Below, piece after piece: positions 8,556 to 18,579 of a DNA stretch of 64,000 nucleotides (position 1 is the stretch's first letter; every line of letters begins with the position of its first letter). Source of the stretch: Streptomyces sp. NBC_00690. Its GTDB lineage: Bacteria > Actinomycetota > Actinomycetes > Streptomycetales > Streptomycetaceae. A program made the translations under genes and the position numbers. The notes under the pieces are model-generated. The model saw only the letters and a program-made list of their open reading frames with translations, made no database searches and was not told the origin of the DNA. Where the stretch lies: NCBI RefSeq assembly GCF_036226685.1, contig NZ_CP109009.1, forward strand, positions 682,001-746,000, written 5' to 3'.

Positions 8556-11400
8556 GTGACCTCGATCGAGCGGACCGCGTACCCGCGGTTCAAGCGGCTG
8601 ATCACCGCGCATGAGCTGCATCTGTTCTTCTCGCCGACGCGCGATGAGCTTCAGTGGGCGGCCGATGCCACGGATGGTGACGAGCATCTGCTGGCCCTGC
8701 TGCTGGTGCTGAAGTCGTACCAACGCATGGGCTGCTTCCCCGCGCTGGAGGACGTGCCGGCGCAGGTGGTGGAGTTCGTACGGCGTCAGGTGGAGCTGCC
8801 GGAGGGCACGCTGCCGGTGTACCGGGCGGAGCGGACCGCCAAGCACCACCGGGGCCTGGTCCGAAAGAAGGTCGGCGTGAAGTACGACCAGGGCGAGGCC
8901 CGACGGATTGTCGAGCGGTCGATCCGCAGGGAGGCCGCGGCGAAGAACCGGCCCGGGGATCTCATCAACATCGCGCTGGAGAAGGTCGTGGAGGCCGGGC
9001 TGGAACTGCCCGGGTTCTCTACCTTCGACAAGATGGCCTCGAAGATCCGCACCGAGGTGAACGCCTCGATCCGCGAGGGCATCCACGACCGGATGAGTCC
9101 CGTTCAGCGGGCCGGGCTGCTGCGGCTGCTGGAGGAGCGCGACGCGGACGGCACGACGCTGTTCAACCGGTTGAAGAAGCCTGCCAAGGGGCCGACCTGG
9201 TCGCATTTCAAGAACCTGGCCAAGCGCCGGGAGTGGCTGGACGAGCTCGGCGATACGTCGGTGTGGATGGATTCGGTGGCCACGGGGAAGATCACCGACT
9301 TCGCCGGGGAAGCGGACGCGACGGACGCCTCGGAGCTGCGGGACTACGCCCCCATCAAGCAGATCGCGCTGATCGCGTGCCTGACGCACAAGGCGAGGAT
9401 GCGGGTCCGCGACGACCTGGCGACGATGTTCTGCAAGCGGGTCGCGACGAAGATCAAGAAAGCCAAGGAGGAGCTGGAGGAGATCCGGCTCGCCGAGCGG
9501 GAGATCGTTGAGGCGCTGATCGGGAACTACCGCACCGTGCTCAAGAACATCGACGACGGTGGCCCCGCCCATCAGGCGGTTCAGAAGGCCACGGCCATGA
9601 CCGCCTAGGTCCGTGAGGCTCTGGAGGGCTTGGACGACGAGGCGCCGGTGGACGAGGTCGCCCAGCGCCTGGGCGGCAAGGTCTCCCCGGCGGTCCTGGC
9701 GATGGCCAAGGCCCTGCTGGTACAGGCCGGCGCGCTCGGCGCCGTGACGAAGGCGGTGGAGGAGCTCGGCGGGTTCGACCAGCAGTACGAGCAAATCGAG
9801 AAGGTCTCCGCCCATCACGGCAACTTCTGGGAGGTGCTGCTGTACGGGCAGATCGGCCGGGACCGCGCGGTGATGTTCGACCTGGCCGAGAAGCTGGAGT
9901 TCACCGAGACCTCCGAGGACCGGCGGGTCTCGGACGCGCTCGCGCACGCGATGCGGCACCAGGGCGCCCGCGGCGAGTACATCACCGCCTTCGACGAGGA
10001 GGGCAAGAAGGTGGACATCTCCTTCGCCACGCAGAACTGGCGCAAGGCCGTACTCGACAAGACCCGCACAGGGCAGTTCGTGCGCAAGCACTTCGAGGCG
10101 ATGGTCTTCACCGCGCTCGCCGAGGAACTGCGCACCGGCGACGTCGCGGTGGTCGGCTCGGAGGAGTACGCGGACTGGTCCAAGCAGCTGCTGGACTGGG
10201 AGGTCGTGCAGGAGAAGCTGGGCACCTACCTGGTCGAGGTCGGCCTGTGCGAGGAGGGCGAGACCGACGGATTCGACGCGGTCTCCTTTCGCCGGCAGCT
10301 GGACGATCCCTTCGGCCGCTACGTCATCACGACCTTCGTCAAGGGCACCAACATGGGCCCGTACGAAGCCGCCCGGCACATCCCCGGCGTGAGCGGGCAC
10401 GAGCTGGCCTACGTGGCGAACCGGCACTTCTCCATCGTGCTGCTGAACGAGGCGATCGCCGACCTGGTCAACGCGCACGCCCGCCTGGACATCTCCCAGG
10501 CGTGGGGCGACGGCACCACGGTCGCCGCCGACGGCACCCACATGGACACCTACCTCGACAACCTGCTCGCCGAGACCTCCGTGCGGTACGGCAAGCCGGG
10601 CGGCATCGCCTACCACCACATCTCCGACACGTACGTAGCGCTGTTCACGCACTTCATCCCGTGCGGCGTGTGGGAGGCCGTCTACATCATCGAGGGCCTG
10701 CTCAAGAACTCCTCCGAGGTCAAGCCCACCACCGTGCACGCGGACACCCAGGGCCAGTCCCAGCCGGTGTTCGCGCTCGCGCACCTACTGGGCTTCGATC
10801 TCATGCCCAGGATCAGGAACTGGAAGGGCCTGACCTTCTACCGGCCCAGCAAGACCACCGAGTACGTGCACATCGACGCCCTGTTCGGTGAGGCCGGGAA
10901 GAACGTCATCGACTGGGACCTGATCGAGTCCCAGTTCCGGCACCTGATGAAGGTCGCCCTCTCCGTACGGGAGGGGGCGATCTCCTCGTCCACGCTACTC
11001 AAGCGGCTGCGCTCGGGCTCAAAGAAGAACGCCACCTACGCCGCGTTCCGCGAGGTCGGCCGCGTGATCCGCACCGTCCAGCTGCTGCGCTACCTCTCCG
11101 ATCCAGCGCTTCGCCGGCGGGTGACGGCAGCGACGATCAAGACCGAAGCATTCAACGGCTTCTCGCAGTGGATCGGCTTCGGCAACCGCGGCGTCATCGC
11201 CGACAACGACCCAGTCGAGCAGGAGAAGGTGATGAAACGCTCTGGGCAGCTCCGAGATCGTCCGTCAGCTACTGGAAGGGGGTTGAGAGATCGGCCCCGG
11301 GGACCTGGCCCACATCTCGCCCTACCTGACCGGGAACATCAACCAGTTCGGCGAGTACTCCACGTCGGCTTCACGCCGCTGCGTGAGCAGGACCTGACGG
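8556..11400 (+). pseudogene. tnpA: Tn3-family transposase TnpA, decayed
   Basis: Starts at GTG 8556 (VTSIERTAYPRFKRLI), the DUF4158 N-terminal DNA-binding region that recognises terminal repeats. The frame is open to a TAG at 9606-9608, then resumes in the same frame through the catalytic DDE domain: WGDGTTVAADGTHMD and VHADTQGQSQPVF carry two catalytic Asp, and DNDPVEQEKVMK is the conserved third block. After that block ~20 codons are missing with a frame change; the remaining C-terminus (PGDLAHISPYLTGNINQFGE) is preceded by TGA where Trp is expected. Three independent lesions make it inactive as encoded. Confidence 0.88.
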
Positions 11401-11477
11401 CCGGGGGCTTCAGCCGGGCCGCCTGAGCCGGGCATCATTAGGGTCACGGGCGAGACTGCCTGACATGTGGGGGTGCG

Positions 11478-11897
11478 GTGGGCGCGGACGACTTGCGGAA
11501 GAAGTATGAGATGTTCCTGGATGCTGGCGCTGGCGAGGATGTGGCCCTTCCGACGGTGGATGTGTCCGACGGACCGCCGCGCAAGGAACTCTTGGGCGTG
11601 CTGCGTGAGCGTTTCGCCGCCGAGCCTGGGCTTGCCGCAGTGCGGCTCAAGGCTGGCCACACCCTGGTGGGCACCGTCCCTCGCGAGCGTGCCGAGGGCG
11701 CGGAAGGGCTGCGCAGCGATCCGGGAGCGGGCATGCTCGGCCTTCCCGGCTACTCGACGTATCCGGAGCAGTTGACCGCCCGCTGCCGGGATTCTGGGTG
11801 CCGCTATGTGCAGTATCTGTTCGAGTTCGACGATGAGAACCCGCCACTGTGTGCGGTGGATCCGGCGCATGGTCCTTTGGAACTGGAATCGAACTGA
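11478..11897 (+). CDS. Unknown 139-aa protein, first cargo gene
   Basis: GTG start at 11478 (VGADDLRKKYEMFLDAGAGE). No family recognised. The C-terminus has a paired-Cys segment CRDSGCRYVQYLFEFDDENP followed by another Cys (PLCAVDPAHGP), which could bind zinc. The middle (LGLPGYSTYPEQLT) looks folded rather than low-complexity. It ends 15 bp before the membrane-protein gene, so the two form an operon. As cargo of the transposon beside a CHAT protease it may be a sensor, substrate or regulator of that protease; this is inference from position only. Confidence 0.65.
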   Translation: MGADDLRKKYEMFLDAGAGEDVALPTVDVSDGPPRKELLGVLRERFAAEPGLAAVRLKAGHTLVGTVPRERAEGAEGLRSDPGAGMLGLPGYSTYPEQLTARCRDSGCRYVQYLFEFDDENPPLCAVDPAHGPLELESN

Positions 11898-11912
11898 CAG
11901 CGGGGGAACCGC

Positions 11913-12902
11913 GTGAAACTGGATGCGCTGGCCAAGCCACTCGACAGAGCCTACGGGCCGCGTTTCTTCGTGGTGGCCACGGTTCCGACGGCCGCCGTTA
12001 GCCTGTTTCTGCTGGTGCTGATCTGGGCAGGCGCGCCGGATGCGGTCCGCTTCTCCAGGGCGTGGGAGACAGCGGCGAAGCTGGGCATCGGAGAAGTCGT
12101 GCTCCTCGTATTGGCGACTGCCCTCGCTGGGACAATCTCCATGCCGCTGCAACTGCCGCTGCTACGTCTGCTGGAAGGCTACTGGCCGACCCGACCACGG
12201 TGGTTCGCCCGCTGGGCCGTGCGTCCGGTGGCCCGGGTGGGGATCGCGTTCCAGAAGCGGCGCCGAGGGTTGGTTAATGTGACGGCTCCCGCTGGCCGGC
12301 CGGAACGTCAGGAGGCTTGGGTGCGACTGGCCTGGCAGCGTAGCCGCTATCCGGACCAGGACTATCTGTTGCGTCCGACGGCGTTCGGCAATGCTTTGGC
12401 CGCGGCGGAGCGACGGGCCGGTCGGCAGTATGGACTGGACGCAGTAGTCGTCTGGCCGCGACTCGAACCACTGCTGGCCGAGCCGGTACGGGCCGCCGTC
12501 GCTGACCGGAGGATGTGGCTGGACGCCTCGGCCCGGCTGAGCGCCACCAGTCTGCTGGTGACGCCAGCAGCGCTGGTCCTGCTGTGGCAATCCGAATGGT
12601 GGCGGTTGCTCTGTCTGGCTCCTGTGCTGGTGGCATGGCTGGCCTACTCCGCCGCTGTCCAGGCCGCTGTCGCCTATGGCGAGTGCGTCGCTGCCGCGTT
12701 CGACCTGCATCGCTTCGACCTGCTCATCGCGTTGCACCTGCCGTTGCCCGCCGACCGGGATGCCGAGTACGCACAGAACCGGACGCTGAGCACACTTCTG
12801 CGGCAGCCCGTCGGACGAGCCCGGCAGATGCGCTACGAGCACCCGACGGTCCCACTTGCCTGGCCGGGCGGTCCGCCGCCTCCGGGCGGATCCACGCCGT
12901 GA
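11913..12902 (+). CDS. Unknown 329-aa membrane protein, second cargo gene
   Basis: GTG 11913 with CGGGGGA upstream. Two N-terminal membrane segments (residues ~18-40, VVATVPTAAVSLFLLVLIWA; ~60-82, VVLLVLATALAGTISMPLQL), a basic soluble loop, a conserved-looking LRPTAFGNALAAAERRAG motif with YGLDAVVVWPRL, and two further helices around 212-255. The C-terminus is Pro/Gly-rich. It resembles uncharacterised actinobacterial membrane proteins, but no function is known to me. It is convergent with the CHAT gene (13 bp between stops). It could be a membrane target or effector of the CHAT protein; that is inference. Confidence 0.75.
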   Translation: MKLDALAKPLDRAYGPRFFVVATVPTAAVSLFLLVLIWAGAPDAVRFSRAWETAAKLGIGEVVLLVLATALAGTISMPLQLPLLRLLEGYWPTRPRWFARWAVRPVARVGIAFQKRRRGLVNVTAPAGRPERQEAWVRLAWQRSRYPDQDYLLRPTAFGNALAAAERRAGRQYGLDAVVVWPRLEPLLAEPVRAAVADRRMWLDASARLSATSLLVTPAALVLLWQSEWWRLLCLAPVLVAWLAYSAAVQAAVAYGECVAAAFDLHRFDLLIALHLPLPADRDAEYAQNRTLSTLLRQPVGRARQMRYEHPTVPLAWPGGPPPPGGSTP

Positions 12903-12915
12903 TGGTGCGGGGAGT

Positions 12916-15753
12916 TCACAGTCCGAAGTGCACGTAGGGCGCCCAGATGTGGGGCGAGCCCGGGTGACTTCGCCGCAGCGCCCGTACGGTGCTGTGCAGG
13001 GCGCGAGCCGCGCCCTGGGCCGAAAGCCCGTTGGCGCCCTCCGGGACAAGGGTGTTGTAGAACGCCTTGACCGCGTTGACCGCGGAACCGTCCTGGAGCG
13101 TCCACATCGCCGAGATGACGTGCTCGTACCCTGCCACTTGGAGCGCGGCTGCCGGATGGATGGCCTCACCCGGCAGCTTGCTGCTACCCCCAGCGCCCCA
13201 GCACACCGACAGAAAGGCCAGCCCGCCCCGCCGCTCCCGCGCGCCGGCCAGCTCCAGTACCCGCAGCATCCGGTCATGCAGTCCCAGCCCTCCGGCGTCT
13301 CCGGAAGACGGATAACCCACAGGGCGAACTCCGTGGCAGGCGAAGTGGACCCAGTCGTACGCGGCGAGCTGCCGCAGTACGGCATCCGCTGTCGCCTCCT
13401 TCCCGAGCAGCACCGGCGCCGCGTGCTGGCCCAGATGCTCCGCCACCGCGCGGGCCTCGGTAACGGCTTGGACCAGTGGAGGATTCCCGGGCACGGCAAC
13501 CGGTAGCAGCATCGGCTCGGGGCCGGTGTCCCGCCAAGCAGCACGGCGGCGCTGCAGGCGCAGCAGGCTGATGAGATTCGGCGTGTAGGAGGGCACGACA
13601 CGGTCGAGTACCGACTCCCCTACGACCGGTATCCCGGCCGCGTGCAACGGCAGCAAGGCCAAGCGACCGACCGGAGACCACCACAGCCTCGGCAGCACAC
13701 CGTCCGCGCAGGCCGGGAGTGAAAGCTTGTCGAGCACCGGCTTCGCTGCCGATGCCCACAGCCACGGCAGCGTGTCATCCAGGCAGTCGGCAAGAGCAGC
13801 TATGCCCATCGCGCCGACTGGGCCTGAGGGGTCCCGGGCGATTTCGTCCCATGCCTCAACCAGGCGCTCGGTGTGCCGGTCGACTGCCTCCGTTGTCAGC
13901 TTGGGCAACTCGATCTTCTGCGGCTGCGGGCGGTCCGCCGTGACCACCAAGGCGACACCGCCGACTGCGCCTGCCGCCATGACGACGACCGGCCCGTCAC
14001 TTGCGGCGGCGCGCAACTCGTCATACTCCGCAGGCAGCAAGAAACGTGAGAAGCCAGGTACCTCAGCGCGCACCCGCTCGGTCGCCTCCGCCCATCGGCG
14101 GACCGCGCCCGCCCGCCGCAGGCCGGAGTGGCCGCGCACCGCCCGGGACATGTCAGTGCGCAGGGCAGTGAGGTGGTCGGCTTGGTCCCGGTCCACCCTG
14201 CCCAGGTCGGCGAGCGCCGCCTCAACGCCGTAATGGTGCGACCACAGCACGCCTCGGCCCGCGTCGAGCAACTCGACGGCTTGTCGCTCACACCCCAGAG
14301 ACAGCGCCAACCCCATGGCATCCTGCGGTACCCGCTGCCACGGCGTGAGTAGTTCCTCCTGCTCGCCGCGCTGGAGGGATGGAGTCGCCACCAGCGGCAG
14401 TAGCTCGACCGCTTTGGTCATCGAGCCGAGCGCACCGATCTCGTTGCCAGCAGCGGTCAGGGCGTCCGCGCAGTAACGCGCGGCGAGCACCCGCCAGCCA
14501 GCCGGTGCCGCCACGTCGTCGACGACGGCCTTCCAGTTCTCGATGGCGGCCTCGGCATCACCCAGAACTGGATCGTTCCTGCGCCACAACTCCAGGGACA
14601 GACTCCCAAGATAGCCAGGGCGCGCGGGGTCACCGGACGGCGCCGCGTCGCAGGCACGACGCCACGCCTCAATTGCCGCACTCCGCGGCCCTGGCTCACC
14701 GGTGCCACGGGCCAGTTCGCTGAGCGTGCCGGCCCGCGCCGCCAGATACATCGGGCGCTCCCGGGCTGCCTCGCCGACCATGTCGAGGACCCTGTCGTGC
14801 AGGGCGATGGCCTCGCGAAGGCGGTCCGCCTTGGTGGGGTCACCGGGCGGAAGGGCAAGGCACCAGGTCCGCAGCGCGTCCGCACAGTTCGACAGCCACC
14901 AAGGGTGGCTGAGGGATTCCTCTCCCATGCCGATCGCCGCGCGCAACTCCCGCACAGCGCGTTCCGCGTCCGCATCCCGTGCACCATCCGACTGGGCACG
15001 GGCAAGCAACGCGATTCCCAAAGCAGCCTGGTCGCTGGCGTGCTGGCCCTCTCGTTCGGCCCGCGCCACTGCATCGAACAGGTATACGGCTTCGTTGATG
15101 TCCTCGATGGAACCGGTGAAATCCGCGCGTGCCCGCAGTGCGTCGGCGAGCAGGGAGGAGAACCACAACCGGTCCGCCTCCCGCCGCTCCGGGTCCTCGG
15201 GTGGCGCCTCACGGGCCGCTCGCAAGGTGAGGACGGCTTGGTCGAGATCAAGCATGCTGCCTGTCCGCTCGAACCGGATACGCAGAAGGCGGGCGTGAAG
15301 CGTCCGAGCAACTTGCGTCCCCTCCGACAGCGGAAGTGCGATTGCCTCGTCCAGTTCATCTGGATCATCGCCGCCGTCCTCCTGCGGCGCGAGGTCGTAG
15401 CGGGCGTTGAGTAGTGTGGCGAGGACGAACGCATGATGGGAGACATCCACCCAGACACGACTCGACTCAACCACTTTCCTCAGCGCGTCGATCGCAGCGG
15501 ACAGATGCACAGGCTGCTGTCCACAGCCTCGATAGCGCCCAAAAACCACGCGCGTCACCGCACGGCGCAGGACCTCCCGGTTCGCTTGGTCGAATTCTGG
15601 GACCAACAGCATGAGCTCCGCCGCCCGGATGGCCTGGGACCAAGCGACCTCACTGCCGGTGACGTATGCCTGTTTCGAAGAGGCTTCGGCAATGTCGAGC
15701 AGTTGCCTCTCACGATCGGAGAGTCCAGCCTGCTCGGCCCTGTTGGTAGCCAT
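12916..15753 (-). CDS. TPR-CHAT caspase-like protease, third cargo gene
   Basis: 945 residues from ATG 15753 (MATNRAEQAGLSDRERQLLD). Residues ~20-450 are a series of alpha-helical TPR-like repeats (e.g. LDQAVLTLRAAREAPP, INEAVYLFDAVARAERE). Residues ~600-945 are a CHAT domain (caspase HetF-associated with TPRs): catalytic His807 in WVHFACHG and Cys851 in LAFLSVCWGAGG are both present, so the protease looks competent. CHAT proteases act in bacterial conflict systems (e.g. TPR-CHAT in type III-E CRISPR) and may trigger cell death on sensing a partner through the repeats. The gene is uninterrupted while both recombination genes of the element have decayed, suggesting retention. Confidence 0.9.
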   Translation of the reverse strand: MATNRAEQAGLSDRERQLLDIAEASSKQAYVTGSEVAWSQAIRAAELMLLVPEFDQANREVLRRAVTRVVFGRYRGCGQQPVHLSAAIDALRKVVESSRVWVDVSHHAFVLATLLNARYDLAPQEDGGDDPDELDEAIALPLSEGTQVARTLHARLLRIRFERTGSMLDLDQAVLTLRAAREAPPEDPERREADRLWFSSLLADALRARADFTGSIEDINEAVYLFDAVARAEREGQHASDQAALGIALLARAQSDGARDADAERAVRELRAAIGMGEESLSHPWWLSNCADALRTWCLALPPGDPTKADRLREAIALHDRVLDMVGEAARERPMYLAARAGTLSELARGTGEPGPRSAAIEAWRRACDAAPSGDPARPGYLGSLSLELWRRNDPVLGDAEAAIENWKAVVDDVAAPAGWRVLAARYCADALTAAGNEIGALGSMTKAVELLPLVATPSLQRGEQEELLTPWQRVPQDAMGLALSLGCERQAVELLDAGRGVLWSHHYGVEAALADLGRVDRDQADHLTALRTDMSRAVRGHSGLRRAGAVRRWAEATERVRAEVPGFSRFLLPAEYDELRAAASDGPVVVMAAGAVGGVALVVTADRPQPQKIELPKLTTEAVDRHTERLVEAWDEIARDPSGPVGAMGIAALADCLDDTLPWLWASAAKPVLDKLSLPACADGVLPRLWWSPVGRLALLPLHAAGIPVVGESVLDRVVPSYTPNLISLLRLQRRRAAWRDTGPEPMLLPVAVPGNPPLVQAVTEARAVAEHLGQHAAPVLLGKEATADAVLRQLAAYDWVHFACHGVRPVGYPSSGDAGGLGLHDRMLRVLELAGARERRGGLAFLSVCWGAGGSSKLPGEAIHPAAALQVAGYEHVISAMWTLQDGSAVNAVKAFYNTLVPEGANGLSAQGAARALHSTVRALRRSHPGSPHIWAPYVHFGL

Positions 15754-15958
15754 TACCCTCCCCAAGCCAGGAAACGACACCGCTGGGGTGGGCGGAAGGC
15801 CACAGTGAGATGAGCAGCCTCGCAAGCCAATTCCCCGACGGGTAGACGTGGGTGGCGATTGTCGCACTTCGTGCTCGCAGAAATGAGTAGTTCTGAGAGA
15901 TCACGGACTCCCGCCGAACCGTGTCCGGTTTGCCCTTGATCTTCGTTCTCATAACCTC

Positions 15959-16004
15959 TCGCAGAACAGCTTTCGCACAAAGCCCCTCGCGATAGGTTCT
16001 GCGA
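15959..16004. promoter_or_regulatory. Possible resolution (res) subsite
   Basis: TCGCAGAAC at 15959-15967 and its complement GTTCTGCGA at 15996-16004 flank 28 bp immediately upstream of the recombinase start. Serine resolvases of Tn3 elements bind inverted half-sites next to their own genes. The assignment rests only on position and symmetry; it could equally be a repressor site. Confidence 0.35.
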
Positions 16005-16005
16005 C

Positions 16006-16885
16006 ATGCCAGAGCTCGCCGAACCGGCCGCCGCCGTCGAACAGTTCGACTGCCCCACATGTGAGGTGCCCGCCGGAAGCACCTGCCGCACCCGCGGCGG
16101 CAAAGTCGCCCCGAAGTACCACACCCCCCGCTTCATGCTCGTCCCCCAGCTCCGTGCCGAGCTCGAAGTCCGCACCCCCGCCGACCGCGGTCCCGGCCGC
16201 GCGTGGGAGATGGGCCCGGCCGTCGACGCCGCCGTGCACGAGGCCACGACGAAGCCCACGAGGGTGGGCTATGCCCGTTGCAGTACCGCCCAGCAAGAGC
16301 TCCAGAGCCAGCTCGACGCCCTCCAGGAAGCCGGGTGCGACCCGGTCTTCTCCGAGAAGATCAGCACCCGCGTCAAGGTCCGGCCCGAGTTCGTCAAGGC
16401 GATGGACTTCGCCCGCACCATCAAGAAGGCCGTCCCCCACCAACGGGTGATCTTCACGGTGCACGAGATGAAGCGCCTGGGCCGCGGTGCAGCCGAGCTC
16501 CTGGCCATCGCCGAGGAGTTGCGCCACCACGACATCCAGCTCGAACTCCTCACCGGCCCCCTCCAAGGGGTCTACGACCCGTCCGGGCACGGCGCCGCCC
16601 TCTTCGCGTTTCTTCGCCGGCATGGCCGAGTCCGAGCGCGAGTACATCCGGGAGAAGTCCCTGGAGGGCCAGGCGTCCGCCCGCGAGCGCGGCCGTCACG
16701 GCGGGCGCCCCAAGGTCGTCGACGACGACATGGCCGACTATGCCCGCAGCCTGCGGGCCAACGGCGTGCCCGTACCCGAGATCGCCCGCAAGCTCATCAT
16801 CACCTCGGGCAAGAACAAGGGGCAGCGCCCTTCGGTCGCCACGGTCTACCGCATCCTCGCCGAGGACGCCGACGTCGCAGAGTGA
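16006..16885 (+). pseudogene. Zinc-finger serine recombinase (resolvase), one-base frameshift
   Basis: Residues ~15-50 form a zinc-finger-like module (CPTCEVPAGSTC, then RTRGGKVAPKYHTPRF). A serine resolvase domain follows: VGYARCSTAQQELQSQLDAL with catalytic Ser93, then VHEMKRLGRGAAELLAIAEE. An extra T near 16609-16611 (GCGTTTCTTCGCC where GCGTTCTTCGCC is expected) shifts the frame. The next frame continues FFAGMAESEREYIREKSLEG and a C-terminal HTH to TGA 16883. It would resolve transposon cointegrates. The single homopolymer base could be a read error, in which case the gene is functional. Confidence 0.82.
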
Positions 16886-16898
16886 GCCCGCCCATCAT

Positions 16899-16950
16899 GG
16901 GCTTCAAGATTAACTCATTGCCCCTTTGACCCGTATCTCGGCGATACCCC
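16899..16950 (-). repeat. Right terminal inverted repeat of Tn3-like element
   Basis: Complement of the left repeat (8423-8474) with two mismatches. The recombinase stop lies 14 bp inside it. Confidence 0.88.
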
Positions 16951-18526
16951 TTCAGCGGGCATGCCGATGCAGGAGAGATCGGTTTGGGCGCACAACGGAA
17001 AACTGGCACTACCGGAAGAACCTTCCTGCGGGTCGCTGCACCCGCTGCGTACGCGACGGTCTTCCCCTGCAGGCGAGGACGGGCCTGTGCCGGGGGTGTC
17101 TGACGTTCGTGCGGAACGTGGACCAGCCATCCGATGAGTTCACTCAGCTCACTTTTGCCGGGGTGCTGGCCCACCGGGTGGTGGGCGAAGGGAAACAGCC
17201 GCGCGCAGTGCCTTCCCAGGAGCACGACACCGCCGTCCCACTGGCTGCCTGTGATCCGGCTGTCCCGGGGCAGACCGCTCTGCTTTCAGTTCCGCGTGAC
17301 TGGCCGGCCGTTCACTCTGTGCCAGACCACCTGCTGCCCCCGCTCAGCACCGAAGCAAGGGCACTGCTGGAACAGTTCGCCCTCTGCCTTCCCGCAACAG
17401 CCGGCGGGCAGGCGAACCACGCCCACTCCATCCGGTTGCTGCGCCGCCTCCTGGCCTACACCGGCGTGGAGGATCCCGTCTCCGAGCGGGACGTGCGCGC
17501 GCTCGCGGTGCTGGAGCCGAACGTTTCCCTGCACCGGATCGTGTTCTTCCTGCACGAGCGCGGCCTGCTCACCCCCGACCACGACCGCACCACGCCCACC
17601 AGCCCGTCACTGGCCCGCCTGGACACCGCCCGCACAGACGCCTGGCACTGCCAGGCCGTCGAGGCCAAGCTCCGCCAGCTTTCCGACTCCATGGCTGATC
17701 AGGTGCGGACCTGGGTCGCTGTCCGCCGCGGAGAGGGCCGTCGCCGCCACCCGCCCGCCGACTACACACGCATCCGACGCGACCTGCACGTCGTTCTCCC
17801 CGTCCTGAGTCTCTGGAGCAAGGAGGGACTGGACCTGCGGGAGATCACCACCGCGCACGTGACCTCCGCCCTCGGTGACCGTCAGGGACACCAGGCCCGC
17901 GGCGTCCACCACGTTCTGCTCAGCGTCTTCCGCGCCCTCAGGCAGGAACGCACCGTCTTCACCAACCCGCTCGCAGGGCTCTCCCTCACCACCCCCGTAC
18001 GGCTCCCCGAACCACTGCCCAGCGACCGGCTGCGCGGCCTGCTGGACCTGGTCGACAGTGCAATGGGGCGCCTGGCCGTCGGCTTGGTCGCCGTCCACGC
18101 CATCAAGGTCACCGACGTCGCTCAATTACCCCTGACCGCCCTCAACCTTGCTCGCGGGACCCTCAAAGTCCACCTGCGCGGCCAGCCGCACACGGTCTAC
18201 CTCGACTCGCTGACCCGCTGCCTGTGGACGACTGGCTCCTGCGACGGCACGACCAGTGGCCCGCATCCCCCAACCCGTACCTGCTGGTGACGACGCACTC
18301 GGCGCACCACCCTGCCCTTCCGCCCGTCAGCTACTGTGCACTGCGCCGCGCGTTCGACCGCACCGGAATCACCCCGCGCCAGATGTGGAGCGACCGCGTA
18401 CTGGACGAGGCCCGGCAGACCGCCGACCCAGTACACCTGGTGCACCTGTTCGGCATCCATCCCGGAACCGCTGTCCGCTACGTCCACACCGCCCACCCCG
18501 ACAAGGCACTGCCCCCGATCCGCTGA
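16951..18526 (+). pseudogene. Tyrosine recombinase/integrase, 5'-truncated and frameshifted
   Basis: The frame enters from the transposon repeat and reads a Cys-rich zinc-finger-like N-terminus (AGRCTRCVRDGLPLQ, GLCRGCLTF), a helical core-binding region, and a catalytic domain. Near 18224 the frame shifts, and the C-terminus continues DDWLLRRHDQWPASPNPYLL to VHLFGIHPGTAVRYVHTAHP, whose Tyr is the likely nucleophile. At the position of the catalytic Arg I read VHAIKVTDVAQL, so the Arg may be lost. The real start is probably removed by the transposon junction. It pairs with the remnant at 18580. Confidence 0.65.
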
Positions 18527-18579
18527 CGAAGCAGCGCGCGGCGCCACCCAGCTTCATGAATACCAGCCACCAGCAGAGG

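Larger units (their letters stand above)
8423..16950. mobile_element. Tn3-family transposon with CHAT-protease cargo (8528 bp)
   Basis: Both ends are in inverted orientation: GGGGTATCGCCGAGATACGG... inward from 8423 and its complement ending at 16950. The first 39 bases are identical, and identity extends to 52 bases with two mismatches. A GGGG start and ~38-bp repeat are Tn3-family hallmarks. Inside are a Tn3-type transposase (broken), a serine recombinase (frameshifted) and three passenger genes. The 5-bp flanks differ (CTGCC left, TTCAG right), so no target duplication remains. With the transposase dead, movement would need help in trans. Confidence 0.85.

Noticed and set aside
8493..10784. 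763-codon minus-strand ORF across the transposase
   Set aside because: Low-complexity Leu/Gly/Val translation; the plus strand carries recognisable Tn3 transposase motifs.
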